Source of the DNA: Opitutales bacterium
GTDB lineage: Bacteria > Verrucomicrobiota > Verrucomicrobiia > Opitutales > Oceanipulchritudinaceae
Direction: 5' to 3'
DNA: 55,749 bases
NCBI GenBank assembly: GCA_007133065.1
Contig: SLNJ01000045.1
Span: 1-55,749 of the forward strand
Notes under the pieces: model-generated
What the model was told of the DNA's origin: nothing
The model's input: the letters and a program-made list of their open reading frames with translations, nothing else
Databases searched by the model: none
Program-made: the position numbers and the translations under genes
Part shown: in pieces, positions 44,023 to 51,912 of the stretch
How the letters are laid out: every line of letters begins with the position of its first letter
How positions within the stretch are numbered: position 1 is the first letter of the stretch

Positions 44023-45440
44023 TCGCCCTGTCCGGGAGGTCCGCCACCGCCCTGTCCGGGAGGTCCGCCACCGCCCTGTCCGGGAGGTCCGCCACCGCCC
44101 TGTCCGGGAGGGGTGCCGGGTTCCGGGTCCGAACCTCCCTCATCCCACTGGCCGGGACGATAGGTGCCGGGGGCCGGGGAATACGCGGGAGTGAATGCGG
44201 CGAGGCTTTCATCGTAGTGGAAATGATAGCCACCCTGAATTGCAATCGAATCGGCGACAACCGCCCCGTGGAATTTTCCATCGTTGCCGGTGCGCTTGAG
44301 TTCGACGTTGGCATTTGGCGCGTAGATCGCTGCCAGCCAGTCGGATTGTCCGGCGAGAGCGAAACTTTGATCCGCATTTGAGGATCCGTAGATCAGAAGC
44401 TCGGATGGGCGATTATTCTGATTGTCGGTGCCCCGGCCGCCGACATCCATGTCGCCATCGACATACAAGATCGCATTTGCTCCGGCCATAATGTGAATCG
44501 ATCCTGAGTTGCCGCCGATCGAAACATCCCCGGTGACATGCAAGACAACATCGCTATCGATCGTTATGGTATTGTTCCTGATATTGATGGAATCGGCTTG
44601 ATAAACAAAGTGGGCGTTTTCGGCGACATGACCTTCGAGCGGAAGGGAAATATCGCGGTCGATGACTCCGAGTTCGCCGTGGTAGGTGTTCGGAGGAGCG
44701 ACTGGAGGGAAGCTGGAGCTGAAGTCGGTTGTAATGCGATTAAGGTCGATGGAGATTCCCTCCGGGGAATCGAATCCAAGAATTGTGCCGCTCATTCCGA
44801 CCGACGGAAGGCCGCCTCCGGTAGCGACGTATCCGAGAATGTGGGCGTTCCCCACGTTGATGGAATCGACCGATGTGGTGGCGAGGATGGCTTGATCGTT
44901 GCGGTTTGTGTCGTAGTCGTATAACCCGGCTTCGGAGTTGTAGCTGTCGACAAATGTATTCCCTCCCTGAAAGATGATCTCGTTCGCCGTCAGTGCGTTC
45001 CTGAAGAAGGTTCGCTGTTCGAGGGAGATCACCAGCTCGCGGCGGATCTCGGGCTGGTTCGGAACCTGGATGATTCCCGTGGCGAAAATGGTCGGAAGCG
45101 TAGCGAGGTCCTCAACCCGCGCTTGCATGGTTCCGGTGACGCCCCCGCCCAGATCCCGTACTATCGGATCCATAACCATGTTGGAGGATTCCACACTCCA
45201 GTCAGTCCAGAACTCGTTATGAATCGCATGGAGCGCCCGTTCGGCGGCGCCCTCGGCGAGGTTAAGACTGCTGTTCATGTGAAAACTCTGGTGCGCCATG
45301 CGAACCTCGCCCTGCGTAAAATGGATCAGGCTGCCGATCCATACGGCGGTTGCGCCGGCAATGAGGATGACCATCGGCAGCGTATAGCCCGACTCCCGGT
45401 GGGAGAAGGTCGGTCCTCTCTGATGGCGTGGTGGTTTCAT
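44019..45440 (-). CDS. PilX-like membrane-anchored surface protein with C-terminal PPGQG repeat
   Basis: A 473-residue protein with an N-terminal class III-like pilin segment (SGYTLPMVILIAGATAVWIGSL). The +5 position is Met, not Glu, so it may be an atypical pilin or plain anchor. The middle (about 150-430) is beta-rich with short repeats, resembling the polymer/adhesin domain often linked to PilX. The C-terminus is a Gly/Pro-rich tail of four PPGQG units separated by GGGG. The ATG at 45440 is chosen; a TTG 12 codons earlier overlaps the ATPase gene end. Likely a pilus-tip or cell-surface component. Confidence 0.75.
   Translation of the reverse strand: MKPPRHQRGPTFSHRESGYTLPMVILIAGATAVWIGSLIHFTQGEVRMAHQSFHMNSSLNLAEGAAERALHAIHNEFWTDWSVESSNMVMDPIVRDLGGGVTGTMQARVEDLATLPTIFATGIIQVPNQPEIRRELVISLEQRTFFRNALTANEIIFQGGNTFVDSYNSEAGLYDYDTNRNDQAILATTSVDSINVGNAHILGYVATGGGLPSVGMSGTILGFDSPEGISIDLNRITTDFSSSFPPVAPPNTYHGELGVIDRDISLPLEGHVAENAHFVYQADSINIRNNTITIDSDVVLHVTGDVSIGGNSGSIHIMAGANAILYVDGDMDVGGRGTDNQNNRPSELLIYGSSNADQSFALAGQSDWLAAIYAPNANVELKRTGNDGKFHGAVVADSIAIQGGYHFHYDESLAAFTPAYSPAPGTYRPGQWDEGGSDPEPGTPPGQGGGGPPGQGGGGPPGQGGGGPPGQGE
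44025..44111. repeat. 24-bp perfect tandem repeat, about 3.6 copies
   Basis: The unit GCCCTGTCCGGGAGGTCCGC+CACC occurs at 44025-44048, 44049-44072 and 44073-44096 without mismatch, then a 15-base partial copy. On the minus strand it encodes an eight-residue GGGPPGQG unit in frame at the C-terminus of the PilX-like protein. Exact repeats of this kind change copy number easily without breaking the frame. Confidence 0.93.
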
Positions 45441-45459
45441 GGCTGATGCCCGCACGGGG

Positions 45460-47187
45460 TCATTCCCATTCCTCAATGGTGACCCGCTCCACCTCCTCGA
45501 TGGTTGTTAGACCGAGCAAAGCTTTGCTCAGGGCGTCGTAGCGGAGCGAGCGGGTTCCGTTTTTCGTGGCGAGGTCACTGAGCTGGCCGGCCGTGCCGCC
45601 AGCCAGGATGAGTTCGCGCATTTCATCGGTGATGACAATGAGTTCGTGGATCCCCAATCGGCCGTGATACCCGGTGCCTCCACAGTGTTCGCACCCGCGC
45701 CCGCGGTGCAGGATCACTTCGAGGAGATCGTCGGCGTCGTAAAAGAACCGCTTCAGCAGTTCGGGGGGAGCGACGAATGATTCCGAACAAAATTCGCAGA
45801 TGCGGCGCGCGAGTCGCTGGGCGACGACTCCAATGACCGAAGGCGCGACGATGTACGGTTCGACGCCCATTTCAGTGAGCCGGAGGACGGCCTGCGACGC
45901 GTTGTTGGTATGAAGCGTGGCGAATACCAGGTGACCGGTTAGAGCGGCCTCGGAAGCGATCCGCGCGGTTTCAAGGTCACGAATCTCCCCGACGAGGAGC
46001 ACATCCGGGTCTTGCCGCAGTACCGATCGCAGAACCATCGCGAAATCGAGTCCCGAGGCGCGATTGACCTGTACCTGGGTCAGCCCGTGAAGCTGGTACT
46101 CGACCGGATCCTCGATCGTCACCACGTTCTGATTGGGCTCGTTGATCTCCTGGAGAAGGGCGTAGAGTGTGCTGGTCTTTCCGGATCCGGTTGGACCGGT
46201 GACAAAGATGATCCCGTTGGGCGACCGTATAAGCCGGCGAACCGGTTCGAGTACAGGCCGGGAGATCTGCATCTTGTCGAGGGGGATCGCGCCGGAGTTG
46301 TTGCCGCCGCCGCCGAGCACCCGGATAACGAGCTTTTCGCCGTGGATCGTCGGCAATGACGAAGCCCGAAAGTGCGTGTTGATGCCGCCGACCTGCCGGC
46401 TGAACCGGCCGTCCTGCGGCAGGCGCATTTCGGCGATGTCCAGCTTGCAGAGAACCTTGGCACGCGTCACCAGCGCTGGGCCGAGATTGATGGGAAGGTG
46501 ACCGATGGTCTGGAGGAACCCGTCAATGCGAACGCGCAAGGCGATACCGTGCTCCTCGGGTTGGAGGTGGATATCGGTGCCGCGGGCCTGGAGTGTGAAG
46601 TATACGATCGAATCGAAGAGTTTGATAACCGGGGTTGCCTGGGCGAGTCGCATCAGACCGTCCTCGTCGAGCGATTGCAGCGACGGGATGTCGGCAAGGC
46701 GCGCCTCGTGTAGGATTGCGTCCATCGGGTTGCTGCCCTTGTAATGAACGGCGATCGCCTCGTCGATGTCGCCGGGCAGTGCGAATACCGGACTGATCCT
46801 GTGACCGCAGATCTTCTGCAGGTTGGCGATCAGTTTCCCGTCCAGCGGATCGGTCATCGCGACCGTGAGAACGCCGTCGACCATGTGAAGTCCGATCACT
46901 TTTGCCTTGGTCACCACTTCGAACGGGAACGCCGCGATGGCCTCGTCCGTTATGATCAGATCGAGCGGCGTGACGTGCGCCACCCGGATCGAGTCGCCCC
47001 AGAGCTTGCCGATTGTCTTGCCCGGGATGCGGTTATCCGCCACGAGTTCATGCAGCATCGAGCTCGCCGGAGCGTTCTCCAGCTTGCGGCGCAGGCCGTC
47101 GATCTCGTAAGAGTCATAACCGCCATGCGCCTGCAATGCTTCGAAGAAGCTATCGGCGGCCGTTTCGACTGTTCTTGGTGCGTGCAT
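45460..47187 (-). CDS. Type IV pilus assembly / type II secretion ATPase (PilB/GspE family)
   Basis: Hexameric cytoplasmic ATPase that powers pilin polymerisation. From the ATG at 47187 it has 575 residues: an N-terminal GspE-N-like domain, then Walker A GPTGSGKT (331-338), the Asp box (NVVTIEDPVEYQL), Walker B (LLVGEIRDLETA) and the His box (TGHLVFATLHTNN). A zinc-type tetracysteine follows as CEFC and CEHC. This order is PilB/GspE, not the retraction ATPase PilT. Two minor-pilin genes and a PilX-like gene follow on the same strand, with no platform (PilC/GspF) or secretin gene nearby. Confidence 0.92.
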   Translation of the reverse strand: MHAPRTVETAADSFFEALQAHGGYDSYEIDGLRRKLENAPASSMLHELVADNRIPGKTIGKLWGDSIRVAHVTPLDLIITDEAIAAFPFEVVTKAKVIGLHMVDGVLTVAMTDPLDGKLIANLQKICGHRISPVFALPGDIDEAIAVHYKGSNPMDAILHEARLADIPSLQSLDEDGLMRLAQATPVIKLFDSIVYFTLQARGTDIHLQPEEHGIALRVRIDGFLQTIGHLPINLGPALVTRAKVLCKLDIAEMRLPQDGRFSRQVGGINTHFRASSLPTIHGEKLVIRVLGGGGNNSGAIPLDKMQISRPVLEPVRRLIRSPNGIIFVTGPTGSGKTSTLYALLQEINEPNQNVVTIEDPVEYQLHGLTQVQVNRASGLDFAMVLRSVLRQDPDVLLVGEIRDLETARIASEAALTGHLVFATLHTNNASQAVLRLTEMGVEPYIVAPSVIGVVAQRLARRICEFCSESFVAPPELLKRFFYDADDLLEVILHRGRGCEHCGGTGYHGRLGIHELIVITDEMRELILAGGTAGQLSDLATKNGTRSLRYDALSKALLGLTTIEEVERVTIEEWE

Positions 47188-47344
47188 CTGCAAATCGTTG
47201 GTCGATTTCGACCTGAGTGATGAGGCGCCCTCCAGCCCCACCGGTGCCCTTCCAATCCTTGCGTACCTCGGCGAGAATCTCGTTGAGTGAGTAGCGCCGG
47301 ACCGACATGGTCTGTCTGCCTTTGGTTTTCTCGGATTCGTCCAT
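47150..47344 (-). CDS. Small protein of unknown function between regulator and ATPase genes
   Basis: A 64-residue charged protein (MSVRRYSLNEILAEVRKDW from its second Met, then a GTGGAGG turn). Its ATG shares a base with the stop of the response-regulator gene (TGATG), and its end overlaps the ATPase start by 38 bases. This tight coupling suggests it is translated. It has no recognised domain. It could instead be non-coding spacer with a chance frame. Confidence 0.45.
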   Translation of the reverse strand: MDESEKTKGRQTMSVRRYSLNEILAEVRKDWKGTGGAGGRLITQVEIDQRFADARTKNSRNGRR

Positions 47345-47763
47345 CAGGAATCGGATTGGCAGCTCCCGGCCTGAACCGGTGCGGTGATTGTTGATTCGAA
47401 AACCCGAAGTATCTGCTCGAGCGGGGTGTCCTTGCGCACGAACGCGGTGGCGCCCGCCTCAAGGCACTCCTGGACCGAGGTCCGGGTGGCTTCCGCGGTG
47501 AAAATGACGATGGGCAACGCAGGGAACTCCGCGCGCAACATCCGCAACGTTTCGAGGCCTCCCATGCCCGGGAGATTCAGATCGAGCAGAACCGCGGAGG
47601 GCGGTGTCTCCCGAGCCTGCCTCAGGGCGGACTCGCCATCCGCAGCTTCGAGAATCTCAGTTGCGAAACGCTCCTGCAGGCAGCGCCGCACGAACGTCCG
47701 CATGTGCGGCTCGTCATCGACGATAAGAACGTAGGAATCCCTATGCAGTTGCATGGTCGTCAT
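47344..47763 (-). CDS. Single-domain response regulator
   Basis: A 139-residue receiver-only regulator with acidic pair DD (16-17), phospho-acceptor Asp61 (AVLLDLNLPGMGG), the switch Thr in IFTAE, and Lys in VRKDTP. It has no output domain. Its start overlaps the end of the histidine-kinase gene by 23 bp and its stop overlaps the small coupled gene. It probably receives phosphate from that kinase and acts on the pilus machinery by protein contact, a role known for CheY-like proteins with type IV pili; this is inference. Confidence 0.9.
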   Translation of the reverse strand: MTTMQLHRDSYVLIVDDEPHMRTFVRRCLQERFATEILEAADGESALRQARETPPSAVLLDLNLPGMGGLETLRMLRAEFPALPIVIFTAEATRTSVQECLEAGATAFVRKDTPLEQILRVFESTITAPVQAGSCQSDS

Positions 47764-48553
47764 GAGATGGAAGGAGAATGAGAAACTCGCATCCGCCCGA
47801 CGGCAGATTACGGCAGTCGATGGTCCCAGTATGGGCGGCGACGATCTGCCGGCAGAAGTGCAATCCCAGTCCAGCTCCGCGCTGCGCGGTGTTTGCAGTG
47901 TCCGGACTGCGATGATATTCCTGAAAGAGAAGATGACGGGTCGATTCGTCGATCCCCGGGCCTGCGTCACAGATAGAAATGGCGGCGTTGCCGCCGCAGA
48001 TCCAGGTATGAATGGTAATCGCTTCGCCTGGCGGGGAAAATTTCACGGCGTTGGCGATCAGGTTTTCAACCGCCGACTGCAATTGCTTGGGCCGGCACCG
48101 GCATGGCACGATTGTGTCGGATTGGATCTGGCGAATGACCACCCCCTTGTCCAGCGCCGCGCTGCTGAGCGTGAGGGCTGCCGCCGCCAGGATCTCCTGG
48201 ACGTTGGCTGCCTCAAACGAAACCGTTGCGATCTGTTCCCGATCTGAGGCGGATTCGAGCATTTCGTCCACAAGCTCCATTGCGCGATCGCAACCCGCTT
48301 CGATCCCCTGAGCCGTGGTACGCAGCTCGTTGTCGGAATCGGACTGCGATTTCAGGAAATGGACGAGCGCGCGAATGGAGAACAAAGGATTGCGCAGATC
48401 ATGCGAAACACGGAGTAATGTATCACGCAGCGCTTCATTGCGGGCGGCGAGGACGCGAACGCGTTCGTCCTGGTCAAACGAATACGAATCCGGCTGTGTC
48501 GCATCGGTTTCCGGATCGGTGCGCGGTGCGAGCGATGTGTCAATTCCTGCCAT
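47741..48553 (-). CDS. Soluble sensor histidine kinase
   Basis: A 270-residue cytoplasmic kinase without membrane helices or a recognisable sensor domain. HisKA has His51 (RVSHDLRNPLFSIRAL), and HATPase_c has the N box (NLIANAVKF), DAGPGI, and GAGLGLHFCRQIV. The first about 30 residues are acidic and probably disordered. The ATG at 48553 follows an in-frame TTG. First gene of the operon with the receiver and pilus-like genes, so it is the presumed signal input; the missing sensor suggests regulation by a protein partner. Confidence 0.9.
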   Translation of the reverse strand: MAGIDTSLAPRTDPETDATQPDSYSFDQDERVRVLAARNEALRDTLLRVSHDLRNPLFSIRALVHFLKSQSDSDNELRTTAQGIEAGCDRAMELVDEMLESASDREQIATVSFEAANVQEILAAAALTLSSAALDKGVVIRQIQSDTIVPCRCRPKQLQSAVENLIANAVKFSPPGEAITIHTWICGGNAAISICDAGPGIDESTRHLLFQEYHRSPDTANTAQRGAGLGLHFCRQIVAAHTGTIDCRNLPSGGCEFLILLPSHDDHATA

Positions 48554-48890
48554 CTGCAAATAATGTATGCTCTGCTCTACGTCGGAAGCTGGAGAAAGAG
48601 AATAGGGTTCAATGCGAGTATATGCTTACGGAAATTAATAGGTAATACACCCTATTGCAATGCAAATTATTCCTTAGCTGACTATTTACACGGAATTTAC
48701 ACATCCTGCGTTCCAGACCCACCAATTCAATGGGCCGGCGCCCGATCATGACGGCATTACGGTGAACGTGTGTTTAGTTTTTTTATCAGGGTGTGATGCG
48801 AATGGCGGTTCCCCCCCTCATCAAGGTCGTACCGAGCGACATCGGGATGGGATGCTTGCAAGACGGCGGAACTTATGGTCCCATCGCCGC
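48554..48890. other. 337-bp divergent regulatory region, no gene seen
   Basis: Lies between the pilus-operon kinase gene (-) and the RluA-like gene (+). Bases about 48600-48710 form an AT-rich island that stands out from the GC-rich surroundings and contains the ATTTACA direct repeats. No convincing -35/-10 pair could be fixed by eye. Confidence 0.5.
48684..48701. promoter_or_regulatory. Direct repeat ATTTACA-N4-ATTTACA, candidate regulator-binding site
   Basis: Two identical 7-mers (48684-48690 and 48695-48701) are spaced 11 bp start to start, the arrangement used by PhoB/OmpR-type regulators. They lie about 130 bp upstream of the pilus-operon kinase gene and about 190 bp upstream of the RluA-like gene. 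No OmpR-type regulator is encoded in the window. Confidence 0.35.
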
Positions 48891-49679
48891 ATGTCCCCTG
48901 CTTGTGAAGACTGGCCGCTGGGCCCCGGGGTCCGGGTGCTGGAGCGAGACTCACGAGGGCTCACTGCTCTGGACAAGCCTGTCGGGGTAAGGGCACATCC
49001 GAACACGCCGCGGGTGGACCCGCGGGCGCTGCTGCGTGCTCCCTACGACTCAGAACACGAAGTCTACCGCCTCCCGGATGGGGGCGGAGAGGCTTACCTG
49101 CTCAACCGTCTGGATGCTCCCACGTCGGGTGTGCTCCTCGTCGCGACCGATCTGCCGATTGCGGACCGGGTTCGGCGGCTGTTTGCGGCGCGCCGTGTCG
49201 AGAAAGTGTACTACGCGTGGGTGCGCGGGAGCGCCCGGGGATTGTCCACGACCTGGCGGGACCGCTACCATGCCGATCGGCGGGGCGGGGTGGTGCGTGC
49301 ACGCTTTGGCCGCGGAGACGAGGCTGTAACAACGGTTCGCTTCGTGCGAGGGGTCGAATTCCCAGCGACCGCTTCGCTTTTGGAGTTGTGTCCGAAGACC
49401 GGCCGCACTCATCAGCTGCGGGTTCAGTGTTCCGAACGTGGGATGCCGATCATCGGAGACGGAACCTACGGCGACTTTCGGCTGAATCGCGAGTTCGCGC
49501 GCACGACCGGTGAGAAGCGACTGTTCCTTCACGCGTTCCGCATCGCGGTCCGCGACGCGGAACTCCGGTTTTCGGCTACGGCGCCGCTCCCCGAGTCCTT
49601 CGAGAAATGGTTTGGCGGATCGGGTCCGGCGCATGACATCCGCGATCGGCGAGTGAAATCGGAGCGGTTTCGGGGGTGA
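48891..49679 (+). CDS. RluA-family pseudouridine synthase
   Basis: Converts uridine to pseudouridine in rRNA or tRNA. A 262-residue protein with LTALDKPVGV, a catalytic motif NRLDAPTSGVLL (Asp75, replacing the usual HRLDxxTSG), and TGRTHQLRVQ near the end, in the family's order. It lacks an N-terminal S4 domain. The His of HRLD is Asn here, a mild variation. The target RNA is not predictable. Start uncertain: the frame is open to 48762, but homology begins just after the ATG at 48891. Confidence 0.85.
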   Translation: MSPACEDWPLGPGVRVLERDSRGLTALDKPVGVRAHPNTPRVDPRALLRAPYDSEHEVYRLPDGGGEAYLLNRLDAPTSGVLLVATDLPIADRVRRLFAARRVEKVYYAWVRGSARGLSTTWRDRYHADRRGGVVRARFGRGDEAVTTVRFVRGVEFPATASLLELCPKTGRTHQLRVQCSERGMPIIGDGTYGDFRLNREFARTTGEKRLFLHAFRIAVRDAELRFSATAPLPESFEKWFGGSGPAHDIRDRRVKSERFRG

Positions 49680-49695
49680 GGCTGTGGAGTTTTTT

Positions 49696-50241
49696 ATGAA
49701 GTATGTTGTCCAATTCTGGAGTTCGCTTACGACTCGACAGCGATGGATAGTAATCGCGGTACTGGGGCTTGTTACGCTGGTTTATCTATATGCACAGAAT
49801 CGCGCTACCAGGCATGTTCCAGGCGAAACGGTATGGTCCTACGTGGAACGGCAATCGAGGGCCCACGATCTCGAGCCCGGGTTTGTCTATGCGATCGCCT
49901 TCGCCGAGAGTAGTTTTGACGCGCACGCGCGATCGTCTGTGGCACGGGGAATGATGCAACTGACCCGTCCGGCGTGGGAAACCGCGTCGCCACTGCCGTA
50001 TGCCTGGGCGTGGGACTGGCGGCACAACGTGCACGCCGGTGTCCGTTATCTCGCTGCGTGCCGCCGGCGTCTGGAGGCAGAGGGCCGTGTCTCCTATCCG
50101 TTGATTGCGGCTTGCTACCGGTACGGTTTCGGCCACGTGCGGGCGAACGACTTCGACTTAGGAAAGATCCGAACCCCGGGCAACAACGTGTACCGCAAGC
50201 TCTTTGCCGGAGAGAGGTCGCCGATTCCGCCGCCTGAGTAA
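49696..50241 (+). CDS. Membrane-anchored lytic transglycosylase (SLT domain)
   Basis: A peptidoglycan-cleaving muramidase-like enzyme of 181 residues. An N-terminal TM helix (17-33) places it in the periplasm. The SLT domain shows catalytic Glu71 (AFAESSFDA), GMMQLTRPAW and AACYRYGFG in place of the usual AYNAG. It lacks other domains and is shorter than most MltC/Slt enzymes. GGAG six bases upstream supports the ATG at 49696 over a GTG at 49684. It follows the RluA-like gene by 16 bp. Confidence 0.85.
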   Translation: MKYVVQFWSSLTTRQRWIVIAVLGLVTLVYLYAQNRATRHVPGETVWSYVERQSRAHDLEPGFVYAIAFAESSFDAHARSSVARGMMQLTRPAWETASPLPYAWAWDWRHNVHAGVRYLAACRRRLEAEGRVSYPLIAACYRYGFGHVRANDFDLGKIRTPGNNVYRKLFAGERSPIPPPE

Positions 50242-50378
50242 TCGAGATCAAAAACACGAGGACAAATTTCATCGCGATCCTGGCGCTTCCGCATGTCTCC
50301 TCGTATTTCTGATTTCGAACCCTTAGGATCGCCGGAGTGTCGCTTGACACCCCGGGACCCCGTGCGCATCCTGCAGTC

Positions 50379-50936
50379 ATGGAGCAGGTCACTTTGGAAC
50401 GTGAGTGCGCCGGAACGCTCATTCCGGATGGAATCGAAGCCACACTGCCGGCCGGATCACAGGTCTGGATCGCCCAGGCTTTGGGCGGCGCGGTTACGGT
50501 CCGGACGGACTCCGGTCTCTATCGGATCGCGCCGGCCGACCTGGATGCTCTCGGCAGCGAGGTGGCGGGCCGCCTACGTGCAACGCAGCGCATCCCCGAG
50601 CGTGGTGAGTCAACGGAGGACAGCTCGTTTTCGGAGGAGCATGTCTGGGAAGCGTTGCGCCACTGCTACGATCCCGAGATCCCATTGAACATCGTCGACC
50701 TCGGATTGGTCTACGATCTTGCGATGACCGAAGGCGGACGTGGACAGCAGGTTGCCGTGAAGATGACGCTGACTGCGCAGGGGTGCGGGATGGGACCTGC
50801 GATCGCAGCGGATGCCAAGTCGAAGATCGAATCTCTCCCGGAAGTCGAGCATGCCGATGTCGAGATCGTGTGGGATCCTCAATGGACACCGCATATGATC
50901 TCCGCCGAAGGGCGCAAAGTACTGGGACTGGATTGA
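50379..50936 (+). CDS. sufT: SufT-like iron-sulfur assembly protein (MIP18 family)
   Basis: A 185-residue protein with an N-terminal beta-rich extension of about 80 residues typical of SufT, then a MIP18/DUF59 domain: CYDPEIPLNIVDLGLVYDL and TAQGCGMGPAIAADAKSKIE with the conserved Cys, ending in VEIVWDPQWTPHMIS. SufT proteins help Fe-S cluster maturation. No other suf genes are present. The ATG at 50379 is chosen over a GTG at 50337. The recombinase GTG lies one base after its stop, so the pair may be coupled. Confidence 0.85.
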   Translation: MEQVTLERECAGTLIPDGIEATLPAGSQVWIAQALGGAVTVRTDSGLYRIAPADLDALGSEVAGRLRATQRIPERGESTEDSSFSEEHVWEALRHCYDPEIPLNIVDLGLVYDLAMTEGGRGQQVAVKMTLTAQGCGMGPAIAADAKSKIESLPEVEHADVEIVWDPQWTPHMISAEGRKVLGLD

Positions 50937-50937
50937 G

Positions 50938-51912
50938 GTGACCGAAACGCGCCAGAGCGGTAAAGAATCGGCGCAAGAGAAGTCGCAAGGCGATGCGTTG
51001 CCGGAATCGCACCGAATCGCGCAATATGCCGCACACCTCGCCCGGGAACGACGCCTCTCCGATTACACGGTGCGCAATTACACGCAAGCCGCCCGCGACT
51101 TTTTCTCCTGGATGCGGGCTGAGGGAACCCTGGACGTGGATCACCTCGATGCGATTCCGGAGCGGAGCATTCGCTCCTGGCTTGTGGAGCGCCAGCGTTC
51201 CGGTGCGTCGCGTCGCACGCTGCACCTCGGAGCTTCGGCACTACGCGGGTTCTACTCATACCTCCGGCGCACCGGGGTCGTCTCCCGGAATCCATTCACC
51301 GGGATCAATCTTCCGAAGCTGGAGAAGCCGCTGCCGCATTTTCTGACAGAGGCGCAGTTGAAATCTCTGCTCGACGCTCCGATGGCGGAGATGCGCGGCG
51401 AGCGGGTCAGCCCGTTTCAGGGCTGGCGGGACCGTCTCATGCTGGAGCTCTTCTATGGTGCGGGCTTCCGGATCGCCGAACTGGTCTCGCTGAATTACGG
51501 CATGGTCGATATTGCTCAAGGCGTGGCGCGTATCACCGGCAAGGGGCGCAAGGAACGGCTTTGTCCGCTGGGTCCGGTCGCGACGGAGGTGCTTCGTTAT
51601 TTTCAGCGCGTCCACGCCCCGGCCCGCGGCCCCGATGATCCGGTTGTCGTGAACGACCAGATGCGGCGCGTCCAGCCGCGATGGATTCAACTCCGCATGA
51701 AGCGCCTGCTCGCGGTTGCGGGATTACCGGCTGACCTGAGTCCGCACAAAATACGGCATTCCTACGCGACCCATTTGTTGGACGGGGGAGCGGACATCCG
51801 GCTTGTACAGGAGCTGCTTGGGCACGTCAGCCTGTCGACAACCCAGGTCTACACGCATCTCAGCGTGGCCCGGCTCCAGGAGATCCACCGGCGTTCGCAT
51901 CCCCGCGGCTGA
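50938..51912 (+). CDS. Tyrosine recombinase, XerC/XerD type
   Basis: Site-specific recombinase of 324 residues from a GTG start. The N-terminal SAM-like DNA-binding domain (about 25-115) is followed by the catalytic domain with Arg178 (GFRIAELV), Lys202 (GKGRKERLCPLG), His270 and Arg273 (SPHKIRHSYATHLL), His296 (LLGHVSLSTTQVYTH) and nucleophile Tyr305. All six catalytic residues are present. This layout is that of chromosome-dimer resolvases XerC/XerD; no mobile element borders are seen. The coding end overlaps the convergent CobW-like gene by 53 bp. Confidence 0.92.
   Translation: MTETRQSGKESAQEKSQGDALPESHRIAQYAAHLARERRLSDYTVRNYTQAARDFFSWMRAEGTLDVDHLDAIPERSIRSWLVERQRSGASRRTLHLGASALRGFYSYLRRTGVVSRNPFTGINLPKLEKPLPHFLTEAQLKSLLDAPMAEMRGERVSPFQGWRDRLMLELFYGAGFRIAELVSLNYGMVDIAQGVARITGKGRKERLCPLGPVATEVLRYFQRVHAPARGPDDPVVVNDQMRRVQPRWIQLRMKRLLAVAGLPADLSPHKIRHSYATHLLDGGADIRLVQELLGHVSLSTTQVYTHLSVARLQEIHRRSHPRG

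Noticed and set aside
44025..44111. Tandem repeats considered as a CRISPR array.
   Set aside because: Units are contiguous without spacers and are coding.
50938..51912. The tyrosine recombinase as a sign of an integron, prophage or genomic island.
   Set aside because: All neighbours are housekeeping genes, there are no attachment-site repeats at the tRNA-Thr gene 8 kb away, and the protein looks like chromosomal XerC/XerD.
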